Assembly: GCA_030295235.1 (NCBI GenBank)
Contig: AP026167.1
Location: forward strand, 248,001-312,000
Direction of reading: 5' to 3'
DNA length: 64,000 nt
Source of the DNA: Fistulifera solaris
Taxonomy: Eukaryota > Bacillariophyta > Bacillariophyceae > Naviculales > Stauroneidaceae
The position numbers and the translations under genes are program-made. The number at the start of each line of letters is the position of its first letter. Positions within the stretch are counted from its first letter, which is position 1. Positions 9,923 through 19,320 of this stretch are shown one piece after another. The notes beneath the pieces are model-generated. The model made no database searches. It saw nothing but the letters and a program-made list of their open reading frames with translations, and was not told the origin of the DNA.

Positions 9923-11315
9923 ATGTCGTCGTCTCCTGTTTCCTCTCCTCCTCCTCCTCCCAAGAAATATATCAACATTAATGGTGTTATGAAATTGAAT
10001 CCGGAATACAAACAGTGGAAAGCTTCCACCACCCTGAGTGCCGAGGCGTTGCCGATCGTGTCGACAGTTCACGATTGTCAAGAAATGCAATCGGTCGCTC
10101 CTTCTTCCCAGATCAATAGTGAAACGCAAGAGACCCTCGATTCGATCCCCCAACGTTTGGATGGAATTTTATCGCCCGATACGGCCTTGACGCAATTGAC
10201 TAACTTGCTTTCCAAATACGAAGTGCCCCTCGGTTTGTTACGAAAATTGTTGATTCTGTCGGAATTTGATGTCTTGGAATTTTTGATTGATGATAGTGGA
10301 AGTATGGGATTGCTCAGTGATACCCAAGATGCGTACGGACGAACGCATACGCGTTGGCAGGAAGCGGCGAGTCGCTTGAAGGAAATGATGGAAATTCTGT
10401 CGTTTTTGCCCTTTCAACAGGTCAAAATTTGGTTTCTCAATCGTCCACAGACGTTACATTTCCAACGCCAGCATCGCGATCCGACTACATTGTTTCAAGA
10501 TATGGTTGCACAGATTGATCAAGTCTTTACCACAGCCCCTCCGTACGGGAGTACGCCCGCCTTGGAACGTTTGCAACAATCCTTTCGCACGTATCCACCG
10601 CAACAAAAAGTGGCACGTTACTTTTTTTGGAGATGGTGTCCCCAACGGTGGAAAAATGGCACAAAAACAGATTTTGACCTTGTTACAAACGCGTCCACAT
10701 CCGGAACAACATCCTGTCACGTTTTTGAGTTGCACGTCCAATGATGAAGAAGTGTTGTGGATGAAAGAAGCGGAGGAAGCTGCACCCTATTGTGCCGAGT
10801 GTGATGATTATGAGGATGAAAGACGGGAAGTCTTGGCCGATCAAGGAGCGGCCTTTCCGTATACTCGAGGCTTTTGGTTGATTTGTGCACTCGTGTCGGC
10901 CTGCTTCCCCGATGATTTGGATGCGTTAGATGAAAGTGTACCCTTTACGAAAACCACGTTAGACCGACTGTTGGGTATGGATCATACCGGAGAGTCGTAC
11001 AAGTATTATTTTGAGTGTTTCGTCAAAGCGCAAGCCAATAAAAAGTTGGAAAAGAAGGGGTTGTTTGGTCTACGCAACAAAAATAAAGTGGATGCCTTTA
11101 AAAAGAACCAGAACTGGAAACCCTACTACGATGAATTTGTCATTGCTCCCGTGGCACATCAGATACCTGTCGTTCGAGAATTCCGAGAAAAACTCAAAAG
11201 TTGGCATCGAAGTAAGAGACTCAACATTCGTAATATTCATTCGTTACAACAAAGTTCTAGCGTGTTTACATACACTCTTTATTGTTCCTACGTATGTGTG
11301 TCTTACTTCAATTGA
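9923..11315 (+). CDS. von Willebrand factor A domain protein (MIDAS intact), one frame break
   Basis: Soluble vWA-domain protein of unknown partner. A proline-rich start (SSPPPPPKK) leads to a vWA domain from about residue 112, with the metal-site motif DDSGSMG near 119, the YGSTPALE threonine loop near 210, and [10 protein letters not shown] (strand 4 aspartate) near 235. The carboxy half is charged and probably helical, with [20 protein letters not shown]. The frame breaks in the T7 run at 10622-10628; removing one T joins both halves and gives 463 residues up to TGA 11315. The last ~20 residues look like translated 3' UTR and overlap the convergent UFD1 coding end by 13 bp. If the A5 run at 11188-11192 lacks one A, the product would end earlier ([10 protein letters not shown], stop 11213-11215). 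No signal peptide is seen. Confidence 0.75.
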
Positions 11316-12488
11316 TTCGCCGACCCTTGAAAGGCACTCGAGGACTTGAGCTTGGAATATTTCCCGGCAATCCGTGACTTTCGTTTCGATTCGACGTGGA
11401 TCGGTTCCGACGGTGGTGTTTCGGACGCACTATTTGTTGCACTCGTGGTCCGACCACTCCCATTCATGCTGCTGGCAGTTTGTTGCACCAAAAGTCGTTT
11501 CGCGGCTGCTTCGGCACGGAGTGCCCGAATATCGACTTCCTTTCCCGACGCATCCACGAGCGGAGCCGGGGCCTTGCCATCGAGTCGACGGGCACCCTCG
11601 CTTTGCAAGGCCCAATAATCGACCGCGGGTGCCTCTTCCGGAATTGCGGCATTCTTTTGCACTCCCGTGGCTCCCAGTCGTTCCGCCAAGGGAATTTCGG
11701 TTGTTTTTGAATTGTTGTTGCTTTCGGGACGCACAATTTGACCATTGACAATGCGTATTCCGGTGGCCTTTTCATCGGGAGCTTCCACATTGTTGTCGCC
11801 TTGACTAATATTGCTCACTTCCGTCGTCGTCGTCGGTCGTTCCGGTTCCACATACCCGACGGGTGCATCAAAGTCCACTTGACAATCCGTTTCAATAATA
11901 CAGGCGGCATCCGCTGGCTGGACTTGTTGCAAAGCAAGATGATAATTCTTGTCATTGTATTGAATTTGTATGACATCCCCCAAGGTGACGCACGAAAAGT
12001 TCCGTAACGCATGCTCCAACACAGCTTTCGGATTCGAAATTTCCAAAAAGTCGACGGATTGGGGCTGCAACTTGACAAAGGTGGCCTTAGGTAAACTGAT
12101 ATTTTTGACGGTAATCAAACTCCCTTCTTCGATTAACAAATTTTGCATCATCCAGTACGGAATATAACAGCATCCTTCTTCGGCCGTAAATTCCAAAACT
12201 CCCGAGTGAGTCCGACGAGATGAAGCCGCCGTGAGCTGAAACAGCATGGGATAATCAACATTCAAACGGGCCAGTGTGTCAAAGGCCGACGGCGGTAACA
12301 GAATCTTGTCTCCTCTCTACAAAATAGAGAATGAGTGTCAGCTCGTGAACAACCAGCCGAAGAAGAAGAAGAACACAATGACTCACCTCCAAATGCGCCT
12401 TGTCCGCGGCAGCGACGGAATAGCAATGATACTGTTCTTCAAAGTGACGCACAGCGGGGCCGGCAAAGCCCCATCCTGGAAGCATCAT
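11303..12488 (-). CDS. UFD1: UFD1 (Cdc48/p97 cofactor), one intron
   Basis: Substrate-recruiting cofactor of the Cdc48/p97 segregase (with NPL4), used in ubiquitin fusion degradation and ERAD; in diatoms, paralogues also serve the symbiont-derived SELMA import system. Exon 1 is 12387-12488 (34 codons, includes [10 protein letters not shown]); exon 2 is 11303-12316. The 70-nt intron (12317-12386) is GTGAGT to TTTGTAG, phase 0. The double-psi barrel UFD1 domain covers about residues 1-200: [71 protein letters not shown]. The rest (to 371 residues) is low-complexity, as usual for this family. No plastid leader is seen, so the cytosolic form is likelier. The frame is intact and the gene converges on the vWA gene. 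Confidence 0.95.
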
Positions 12489-12785
12489 AATAATGCAGCT
12501 GCTTATCTCTTTTTCGAATAAAGGAAATAATTTATAACTGAAAGGCACTACACAAAGACTGTTTTATGCTCTTATTTTTCACTGCTTCTCGCGAATACGT
12601 AATGTCACTTACGGTAAAACGAGGAATCAATCGTTAATCGTGCCTCGTCATTCGTCATGGTCATCATCATCATCATCGATCGCTCAGTCGCCCTCGAGAG
12701 ATGAAATAAAAATAGAACGAAGAACGAAGAACTTCGAGCGGCATGACGAACGACGAGCGGACGATTGGGTCTTGAGAGATCGTGA

Positions 12786-14135
12786 ATGAAAAGGATCGCA
12801 TTGCTTATTGTATTTTTGGTTGTCATTTCATTTCATTTCATCCATCCAACACAAAAGCATTCATCCTTTTGTCTGTGTACCTCGTCTTCCTCTTCAGCAA
12901 CAATGACAACAGCTACTAACAGCATTTACATGGTCACCATGTCCGCTCCAACAAACATTGCGGTCATTAAATATTGGGGCAAAGCCGACACACACTACAA
13001 CACACCCATCAATTCCTCGCTGTCCGTGACGCTGGATCAAACGGAGTTACGAGCCATAACGACCATCGCTGTCTCCAAACAATTCACAAAAGATCGCTTT
13101 TGGTTGAATGGTGTCGAAGAAGACGAACTATTGCACAGTCCACGATTCCGAGCGTGTATTGAAGGAGTACAAAAATTAGCGCAAGATCATTACGATGCGC
13201 AAGGCAATTTAATCTATTCCAAAGAAGACTGGAAACACTTGCATTTGCACATTTCGTCGTACAATACCTTCCCGACAGCGGCCGGATTGGCGAGTTCGGC
13301 TGCCGGATATGCGGCCCTCGTCGCGGCCTTGTGTCAACTTTATCACGCCGTGGAAACCTTTCCGGGAGAATTCAGTACCATCGCACGACAGGGCAGTGGT
13401 TCGGCGTGTCGTTCCATGTACGGTGGTATTGTGGCCTGGCGACAGGGAACTCCCAAACAAGAATGGCGAGACAGTAAAGCGGAACCGGTGCTAGAGGATT
13501 GGCCCCAACTTCGGGCACTCTTGTTGGTGGTCAGTGATAGTAAGAAAGATACCAGTAGTACGACCGGCATGCAAACATCGGTACAAACGTCTATGTTGTT
13601 GCAATACCGGGCCCAACACATTGTTCCGGCGCGCCTGCAAGCCATGGAACAAGCCTGCCACGCCCGTGATTTTGGCACATTTGCCCAATTGACCATGCAA
13701 GATTCGAATCAATTTCACGCGACTTGCTTGGATACGTATCCGCCCATTTTTTACATGAATGATATTTCTCGTCAAATTGTGCGGATTGTGACCGTCTACA
13801 ATTCATGGGCGGGAGAATTGCGGGCGGCGTACACATTTGATGCGGGTCCGAATGCCGTCATTTATTGCTTGGAGCAGCACCAGCAGCATCTAGCAGCACT
13901 TTTGTGTCATTATTTTCCCATTCCCAAAGGCGCTCTTTCGGGTCTGGATACTAGCAGTATGGCACTGGAAGAGTCGCTGTTGCAAGCGTGCAATGAAACC
14001 GGGCGGATTCCGCGGATGGGGGATGTGCAAACCATGTATGCCACCAAACCCGGTCCCGGACCGCTGGTAGTGACCGATGTTTGTAATTTGGATCCAGAGA
14101 CGGGTCTCAATTGTTATGTTCCTTCTTTGAAATAA
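12786..14135 (+). CDS. MVD: Mevalonate diphosphate decarboxylase
   Basis: Last step of the cytosolic/peroxisomal mevalonate route: ATP-dependent decarboxylation of mevalonate-5-diphosphate to isopentenyl diphosphate (GHMP kinase fold). The longest frame has 449 residues. The family signature starts at SAPTNIAVIKYWGKAD (near residue 53); the phosphate loop is FPTAAGLASSAAGYAAL (~162); GSGSACRSMYGG (~199) and the late DAGPNA block (~355) are present. Two starts are possible: ATG 12786 adds a hydrophobic 39-residue leader (LLIVFLVVISFHFI), while ATG 12903 gives the usual 410-residue enzyme. The short form fits the family better; the leader could mean an ER-routed isoform. The gene is single exon and intact. 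Its presence shows that the organism keeps the mevalonate pathway. Confidence 0.95.
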   Translation: MKRIALLIVFLVVISFHFIHPTQKHSSFCLCTSSSSSATMTTATNSIYMVTMSAPTNIAVIKYWGKADTHYNTPINSSLSVTLDQTELRAITTIAVSKQFTKDRFWLNGVEEDELLHSPRFRACIEGVQKLAQDHYDAQGNLIYSKEDWKHLHLHISSYNTFPTAAGLASSAAGYAALVAALCQLYHAVETFPGEFSTIARQGSGSACRSMYGGIVAWRQGTPKQEWRDSKAEPVLEDWPQLRALLLVVSDSKKDTSSTTGMQTSVQTSMLLQYRAQHIVPARLQAMEQACHARDFGTFAQLTMQDSNQFHATCLDTYPPIFYMNDISRQIVRIVTVYNSWAGELRAAYTFDAGPNAVIYCLEQHQQHLAALLCHYFPIPKGALSGLDTSSMALEESLLQACNETGRIPRMGDVQTMYATKPGPGPLVVTDVCNLDPETGLNCYVPSLK

Positions 14136-14634
14136 GCCTCTCAAATAACAACTGTCCTGTGATCACATAAAATGTCGAGTTAATTTGATTGCTTGTTTAG
14201 AAATGATGATTCAGCCTGTATTAAATTTGGTTATACAGCTCTTTCGATACGAAGACGCATTGGTATGTCCCGTCTCGTGTTATTTGATTGGCACCGTCTC
14301 CAAGAATAAGCAACTATGGTCTCCTTAAGTTAGCTTCGGACTGCATCCCCATGTCGCACCGTCGCAACAATGAGGTCTCAAAAAAATAATGTAAGGTAGT
14401 ACCAGTCGTAAGCTTACCGGTTCTAAGTAAGTGTGAGGGTAAGCTACTACGGAGTATTTTGGCGACATCCATTGCATTATTTTTACGAATGCAGCCGACA
14501 AAAATTCAATAAATAAATGAACTGTAATGCTTTGCCGTTTGATTATTGCTTGTAACCTCTCTCAATAGCACAGTAACAAAATACTCGTAGGATATGAATG
14601 AGTGCAGTCATTCGTAGAAGACGAAGCCTCAGAT
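14136..14634. other. Intergenic region downstream of MVD
   Basis: About 500 bp, AT-rich, without a supported gene. It contains one copy of the recurrent 9-mer in inverse orientation (TACGGAGTA at 14448-14456). I see no RNA gene in it. Confidence 0.6.
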
Positions 14635-15686
14635 GACGACACTTGACAATTTGTCAGACGATCTACTCTCCATTGCTCTCAAATATCTTGACCCCTCAGA
14701 TCTTTGGCGATTAGGGCTCGTTTGTCGCAAGTTTCACGGAAAAGATCCGGATTGAAATGCCCTTCAGAAAGAATTTGAAAGGAGAGATCTGACTTTGTCG
14801 AAGCAATATCCGTCGGATAGTCCTCTCATTGGTGTTTTCAATCCCCGTCAGCGCGTCATTGCGTTTGAGCGATGCAGCTCATTTGCAAGGGAAATGACAC
14901 AAGAAGCACAACGACACGAGACTTGTGGTAGTTCTTGTAATATGCCTGACTCTAAATTTCTCGATTTACACGCATGGATCCCAGAATCAATGAATGGACT
15001 ACGAGGTGGAAAACACTATCTATTTTTCTGTCAAGTTACTCGTAGTGACAATCTCTTGTGGCGAGACTTCGTGAAGGAATACTATCTGAAGCCGGACTTA
15101 GAGAGTCCTATGGATGATCTTCGCCGTTTGCCGGACGGTACGCTGAAAAAAGTTGCGAAGTTGTTAGGCGCCGAGAAAGGCAAACTTTGGGAACATTTTA
15201 ATGATTGCTTTGTTGAGGGGTCGGAAGTCACGCTTCATCTTGACACTAGCAACGTAGTCGAACTGGGAAAAACTTTGTATGGGCTCTGATCTACACGTGA
15301 CACTGGTCAGTCTGATCCTTTCTCAAGACGAAGGGGGGGGGGTTGGGGGGCAGCCACCCGAGTTACGGCTTCATTACTCGTCGTGGTGGCATTATGTTCG
15401 CCTACCTCCTCTGAACGAAGGCTCACCGTCCGTCAACGTTTTGCGCGACCAACGCATAGCAGTCCACAATCGGGAGTACGCTGACTACGCTACCTTAGTT
15501 TTGATCTGGAACACGATGTCTTCTCTTCATAGCATGTCTCTTTGCTATAATTTTGACAACTGAAAAGATAATGATAGGGACCTTCATCAGTATATTGACG
15601 GAGCTGATTATTACTACGACGGTGAAAGTTTCGAGGATTATGACGATAACAGTGGAAGTTATGAGGATTATGAGTTTCCCGATTAG
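14635..15686 (+). pseudogene. Decayed F-box-like gene, tandem copy 1
   Basis: Begins ATG 14635 with an F-box-like helix bundle (LSDDLLSIALKYLDPSDLWRL, VCRKFHG) and is related along its whole length to the gene at 16323. F-box proteins recruit substrates to SCF ubiquitin ligases. Shared blocks are SDSPLIGVF with RVIAFERCS, LHLDTSNV, LHVTLVSLI and PELRLHYSS. It has three lesions: a TGA at 14752-14754, where copy 2 reads on (Asp-Pro-Asp then stop then Asn-Ala-Leu-Gln); a one-base shift between about 15268 and 15283; and a second TGA at 15561-15563, beyond which an acidic/Tyr-rich tail in frame runs to TAG 15686. Unlike the homopolymer breaks elsewhere, two of the three are point stops, so genuine pseudogenisation is likely. 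Confidence 0.7.
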
Positions 15687-16322
15687 AATTGATTGTGCAT
15701 TATTCAAAGGCAGTTCAAAGGAGCTACTGCAGAATGTAATGCGGGGATGTGCAAAGGTGCAAATGGTAAATTACCGATGTATGTCGCTTATGGGTCCGAA
15801 AGAACACACGCAACCTTTTATTCCCGTTCAGAAAGAATTTGTGCAACAGAGTCTGCTAGCTGGGCTCGCCTAATGATATTGTACAATTTACGCTGCAATG
15901 GCTACAGCAGAACTGCAATTGTTTTTGTTGCTCACGGCATCATAGATTTACATGCTAAATACAATGGAAACGCCGATGTTGATGATAGCACTACTGGCTG
16001 TTGGACAGAAGTATTTTAATTCTCGTTGGGACTCGTCAACGATCTCACCGGTTTTCATGCGAAAATCCAGCTTCCCTCGCGCCAAATTGCTTGCCTACCT
16101 AGTACTTGGTTCTCTTGTTGAGAACTTCCGTCTCACAATATCGATCCCCTATCGTATTCCCACGAATCATCAACGTCCCGTCTTTTTTCTGTTCATTACA
16201 ACCATACGAATAAAAAGCAGCGCCAGTTTCCACTTGCTCGAAGGGCACAGAGTAACCCACATGGCCGACGAGAAGAAAAACACCCCTATCTTTCATTTCA
16301 GTTGATATCGCTCTTTGAAACA
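15687..16322 (+). other. Spacer between the two F-box copies
   Basis: A 108-codon frame at 15693-16019 has no similarity to either F-box copy and no domain I recognise. I treat the region as intergenic, possibly a remnant of the duplication. It should hold the promoter of copy 2. Confidence 0.45.
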
Positions 16323-17286
16323 ATGTCAGTTTTGTTCGATTTACCAAATGATGTGTTCTCCAGCTGTATCCTCAAGTATCTTACCAGCACGGATCTTTGG
16401 CGCCTACAAGGTGTTTCTCGTCGCTTTCGCCAGAATGATTTGACAAAGAATGCCATTCAGAGAGAAATCGTAGCCAGGGATAAGACTTTAATCCTGTCAC
16501 AGAATTATCTCCCGGACAGTCCTCTCATGTATATTTTCGATCATGCTCGGCGCGTATTGTCGTTTGAGCGATGTAGCGACTTCGCTTGGAAAATGACACG
16601 GCAAGCACAGAGGCATCAAAGGCGTGGTTTTTTCTTGTAAGAGGTCTGGCTGTAAATGCCTTGACCTACATGCTGACATCCCGGAATTAGCGAATGGAAA
16701 GCGTGATGGAAAGATTTATTTGTTTTTCGTGCAGTTCACTTCCAAGGGCGAGCTGCTTTGGGAAGGATTTCTTCGGGATTACGATCCACAAGGCGACGTG
16801 ATCACTCCCATGGACGACCTTCTCCGTAAGCCCGATGGAGAATTAAACGAAGTTACTGAGATGCTAGGACCGGTAGTTGGTGACGTTTGGGTCCAGTTTG
16901 AGCAAAGCTACGTGGAGGAGTCTAACGTGGAGTTACACCTCGACACTAGCAACGTCTCGAACTTGACCAAAGAGGATGTGAATTCTTCTCTGCATGTGAC
17001 ACTTATCAGTCTGATTCATTCACCCGAGCAGTCGGCGTCAATACCAGAGCTACGACTGCACTACTCGTCGGAGGGATGCCCACAGCTGTCTTCACCTACC
17101 TACGAGTCGCCGTCGGTCGACATTTTGCATGACCAATACGTGACCTTGAGGAAGAACGATCATGCGACTCCTTTCTTGATTTGGAAGTCGAAACCTTGCC
17201 TTCATAGTTTTTCTCTGCTTTACAACTTCGACTTTGATACGTATACATTCGACCGTGATATGTTTTACGACTTTTTCGACGAATGA
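16323..17286 (+). CDS. F-box-like protein, tandem copy 2, one frame break
   Basis: Likely F-box protein (SCF substrate adaptor) of a lineage-specific family. ATG 16323 opens DLPNDVFSSCILKYL then TSTDLWRLQGVSRRF, an F-box over residues ~5-40. The remaining ~280 residues have no repeats that I can name (no LRR, Kelch or WD40) but align with copy 1: ERCSDFAWKMTRQAQRH, LDLHADIPE, PMDDLLRKPDG, LHLDTSNVSNL. A one-base gain in the T6 run at 16628-16633 shifts the frame (HQRRG to SCKRSG; copy 1 has HETCGSSCN at the same place). Corrected length is 320 residues. Without other lesions, this copy is probably functional and the break a sequence error. Confidence 0.7.
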
Positions 17287-17607
17287 AAAGAGGTGCAGGC
17301 AATCATGAGAGCTCAACTTGGAAGCGTTACGCACTTGTGGAACTAGCGATTATTTCAGCTTGCTATAAGCGTTTAGGGACCTAGGTATCTTGCATCATTC
17401 GAGCAAACTCATTGTATACTCGCTCGCAAACTTAGTTGTGGTATGTGTCTGGTGCGAGTGCATCGCAATTCATAAGCTTTCAACGCCATTTTCTTCACAG
17501 CCTTAGAAATGAGAATAACCCTACTTGTTAGAGATGCTAGAGATACTCTTTGAAGACAAGTGATGATCATCGCAACCAGCGACGATGTTTTATGAGATTG
17601 CTCTGCT
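17287..17607. other. Convergent intergenic region, F-box copy 2 / nitroreductase
   Basis: About 320 bp between two gene 3' ends. Only short chance frames; nothing else identified. Confidence 0.5.
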
Positions 17608-18516
17608 TCAAGCATTTGCCACAGCATCATCATCATCTTCCGTGTTATTTCGAACAGCATGATAGGGCTCACCAAACGTATCGGCAAATACCACTTCTTC
17701 CAACGGCAAACGCGGTGTGTATTGAATCCGGTCGGTCGCCGACTCCTCGTATTCGTACCCCATCGCTACCACGAGAGGAACATGATAGCGATCCGGAATC
17801 CGTAATACTTCTTTCATTTGATTGCCATCGAATCCTTCCATCACACATGTCCCTATATCATGCGATGTGGCGGCCAGAATGAACGATTGGGCCATCAATG
17901 CCGTCTGTTTCGTCGACCACGTTTGAATCGGTTCAATTTGGGGCTGTGGCTGTTCGGTGGCTGACGAAAGTACTCGTGTGACGCCCTGTTTCAATGCGGT
18001 CGCCAAATGTCCTTCTCCCAACAAGAAGGATGTATAGAGGGGCAACATGGACAAATACGCCGGATGCCGATGTCCTTGTTCCAATTGCAAAATGCGGGAT
18101 ATCCGTTGACTGGCTTGCAAATCGGCCAAAAGACCACCATGGCGGAACAATCCTTGGTACGATATTGATTCCGGGGTCCTAACATGACATGTTCGGCCAA
18201 TTCTTGCAAGGTTGCGGAATTTTGGACGAGAATTACTTGTGTGGGTTGTAAGTTGAAACTAGTGGGTGTGCGCTGGTGTTGTGGGATGGTGGATAATGAG
18301 GAACAGTTTGCGGTATTTAGACAGCACGAGAATAAGGGACTTATTACATTATACATATATAAGTATCTCAACAAGCAAATAACACGAAATAAAACGTACC
18401 AAAGTCGACTCGAGAATGTCTTGAAGAGTTTCCGGAGGAATGATGCGATCGATTTGAAAGCGATTGATCGTTCTTCGTTGATGTGCAATAGCACGAAAGA
18501 CTTGAGCTTTCGACAT
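17608..18516 (-). CDS. Nitroreductase-family FMN oxidoreductase, one intron, one frame break
   Basis: Predicted FMN-dependent NAD(P)H oxidoreductase of the nitroreductase fold. Exon 1 is 18400-18516 (39 codons: HQRRTINRFQ then IPPETLQDILE, the family's arginine-rich FMN-binding start); exon 2 is 17608-18272. The 127-nt intron (18273-18399) is GTACGT to ACCAG, phase 0, and the junction reads ESTL then RTPTSFNLQP. Later blocks are SFILAATSHDIGTCVMEGFD (~190) and VPLVVAMGYEYE (~217), typical of the C-terminal dimer half. The frame breaks at the A4 run 18128-18131 (T4 on the coding strand), where one base seems missing; corrected length is 260 residues. Substrate unknown; no targeting peptide. 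The gene is divergent from the small gene at 18939. Confidence 0.85.
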
Positions 18517-18938
18517 TTGTTTTTAACCGTTGTTTGATTGATTCAAAAGAAGGTAAGGATGGGCTTGTTGTTGTGACGAATGCTCGATGGAATACATTCT
18601 CATCATCAACAATAATAAACTCATCACAATCCATCGTGGTCAGCTTTTTACTGGTAGTGTGTTTCGTTTTGCAACCATTCGCGTCGCGCTCGTAGTAATT
18701 GTTTTCGTCTGTCCACGTCATCTAGGACCCAGGACTCGTTCGAGTCACGGACGGATCGAATCCGACCGAAAAAACGGCACCGCACAAAAAAAACAGGCTC
18801 GTGTTTTTCTTTCACAGAAAACGGCACGACACACGTTGGAACGAAAAGGATGTTTTATTCTCTTCTCCGCATAATATTATTCTCATAATATCACATCCTC
18901 TTTCTCACAAAACAGAACCAACAAAAACGAACCCAATC
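18517..18938. promoter_or_regulatory. Divergent intergenic region, nitroreductase / 100-residue orphan
   Basis: 422 bp between divergent starts, expected to carry both promoters. No specific site stands out. Confidence 0.4.
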
Positions 18939-19241
18939 ATGACGAACATTCAATTGCCCTCTGTCGAAGCTTATAAACATCGTTATCGCGGACAGATCTT
19001 TCGTCCCAAGGCCACGGCGCCCTATTTGGTGCCTTCTTCTTCGGAAAGTGAAGAAGACTTCTCTACAGTGACGAAAGAACGATGGACGATACCCGCCACT
19101 CCTACTAATTCGATCGACGTGGAATTGTGGAAAGATGAAGAAACACGTCAAGCCGATGAAGACATGTTGGATACTTTTCAACGAATGATGGACGATCTGG
19201 TGCGACAAGCTTTTCGCGATATTGATGCCGGCAATTATTAG
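18939..19241 (+). CDS. Small conserved-looking hypothetical protein (100 aa)
   Basis: I do not recognise this family. ATG 18939 follows an A-rich leader like those of neighbouring genes. The product is hydrophilic: a basic N-terminus (AYKHRYRGQIFRPKA), a serine/glutamate patch (PSSSESEEDF) and an acidic amphipathic C-terminal helix (EDMLDTFQRMMDDLVRQAF). No signal peptide, membrane segment or cysteines. Codon use resembles the neighbours. It is convergent with the ABC transporter, 79 bp from its stop codon. It could be a small adaptor or a lineage-specific protein. Confidence 0.55.
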   Translation: MTNIQLPSVEAYKHRYRGQIFRPKATAPYLVPSSSESEEDFSTVTKERWTIPATPTNSIDVELWKDEETRQADEDMLDTFQRMMDDLVRQAFRDIDAGNY

Positions 19242-19320
19242 CACACAAATTATTGATGAGTATTGATCTAATGAAATAAAACCAAAACACCTCCTTTCTT
19301 CTTTGCACTCGTTCTTTGCC

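Noticed and set aside
15693-16019. 108-codon frame between the F-box copies
   Set aside because: No similarity to the F-box family or to any domain; probably chance.
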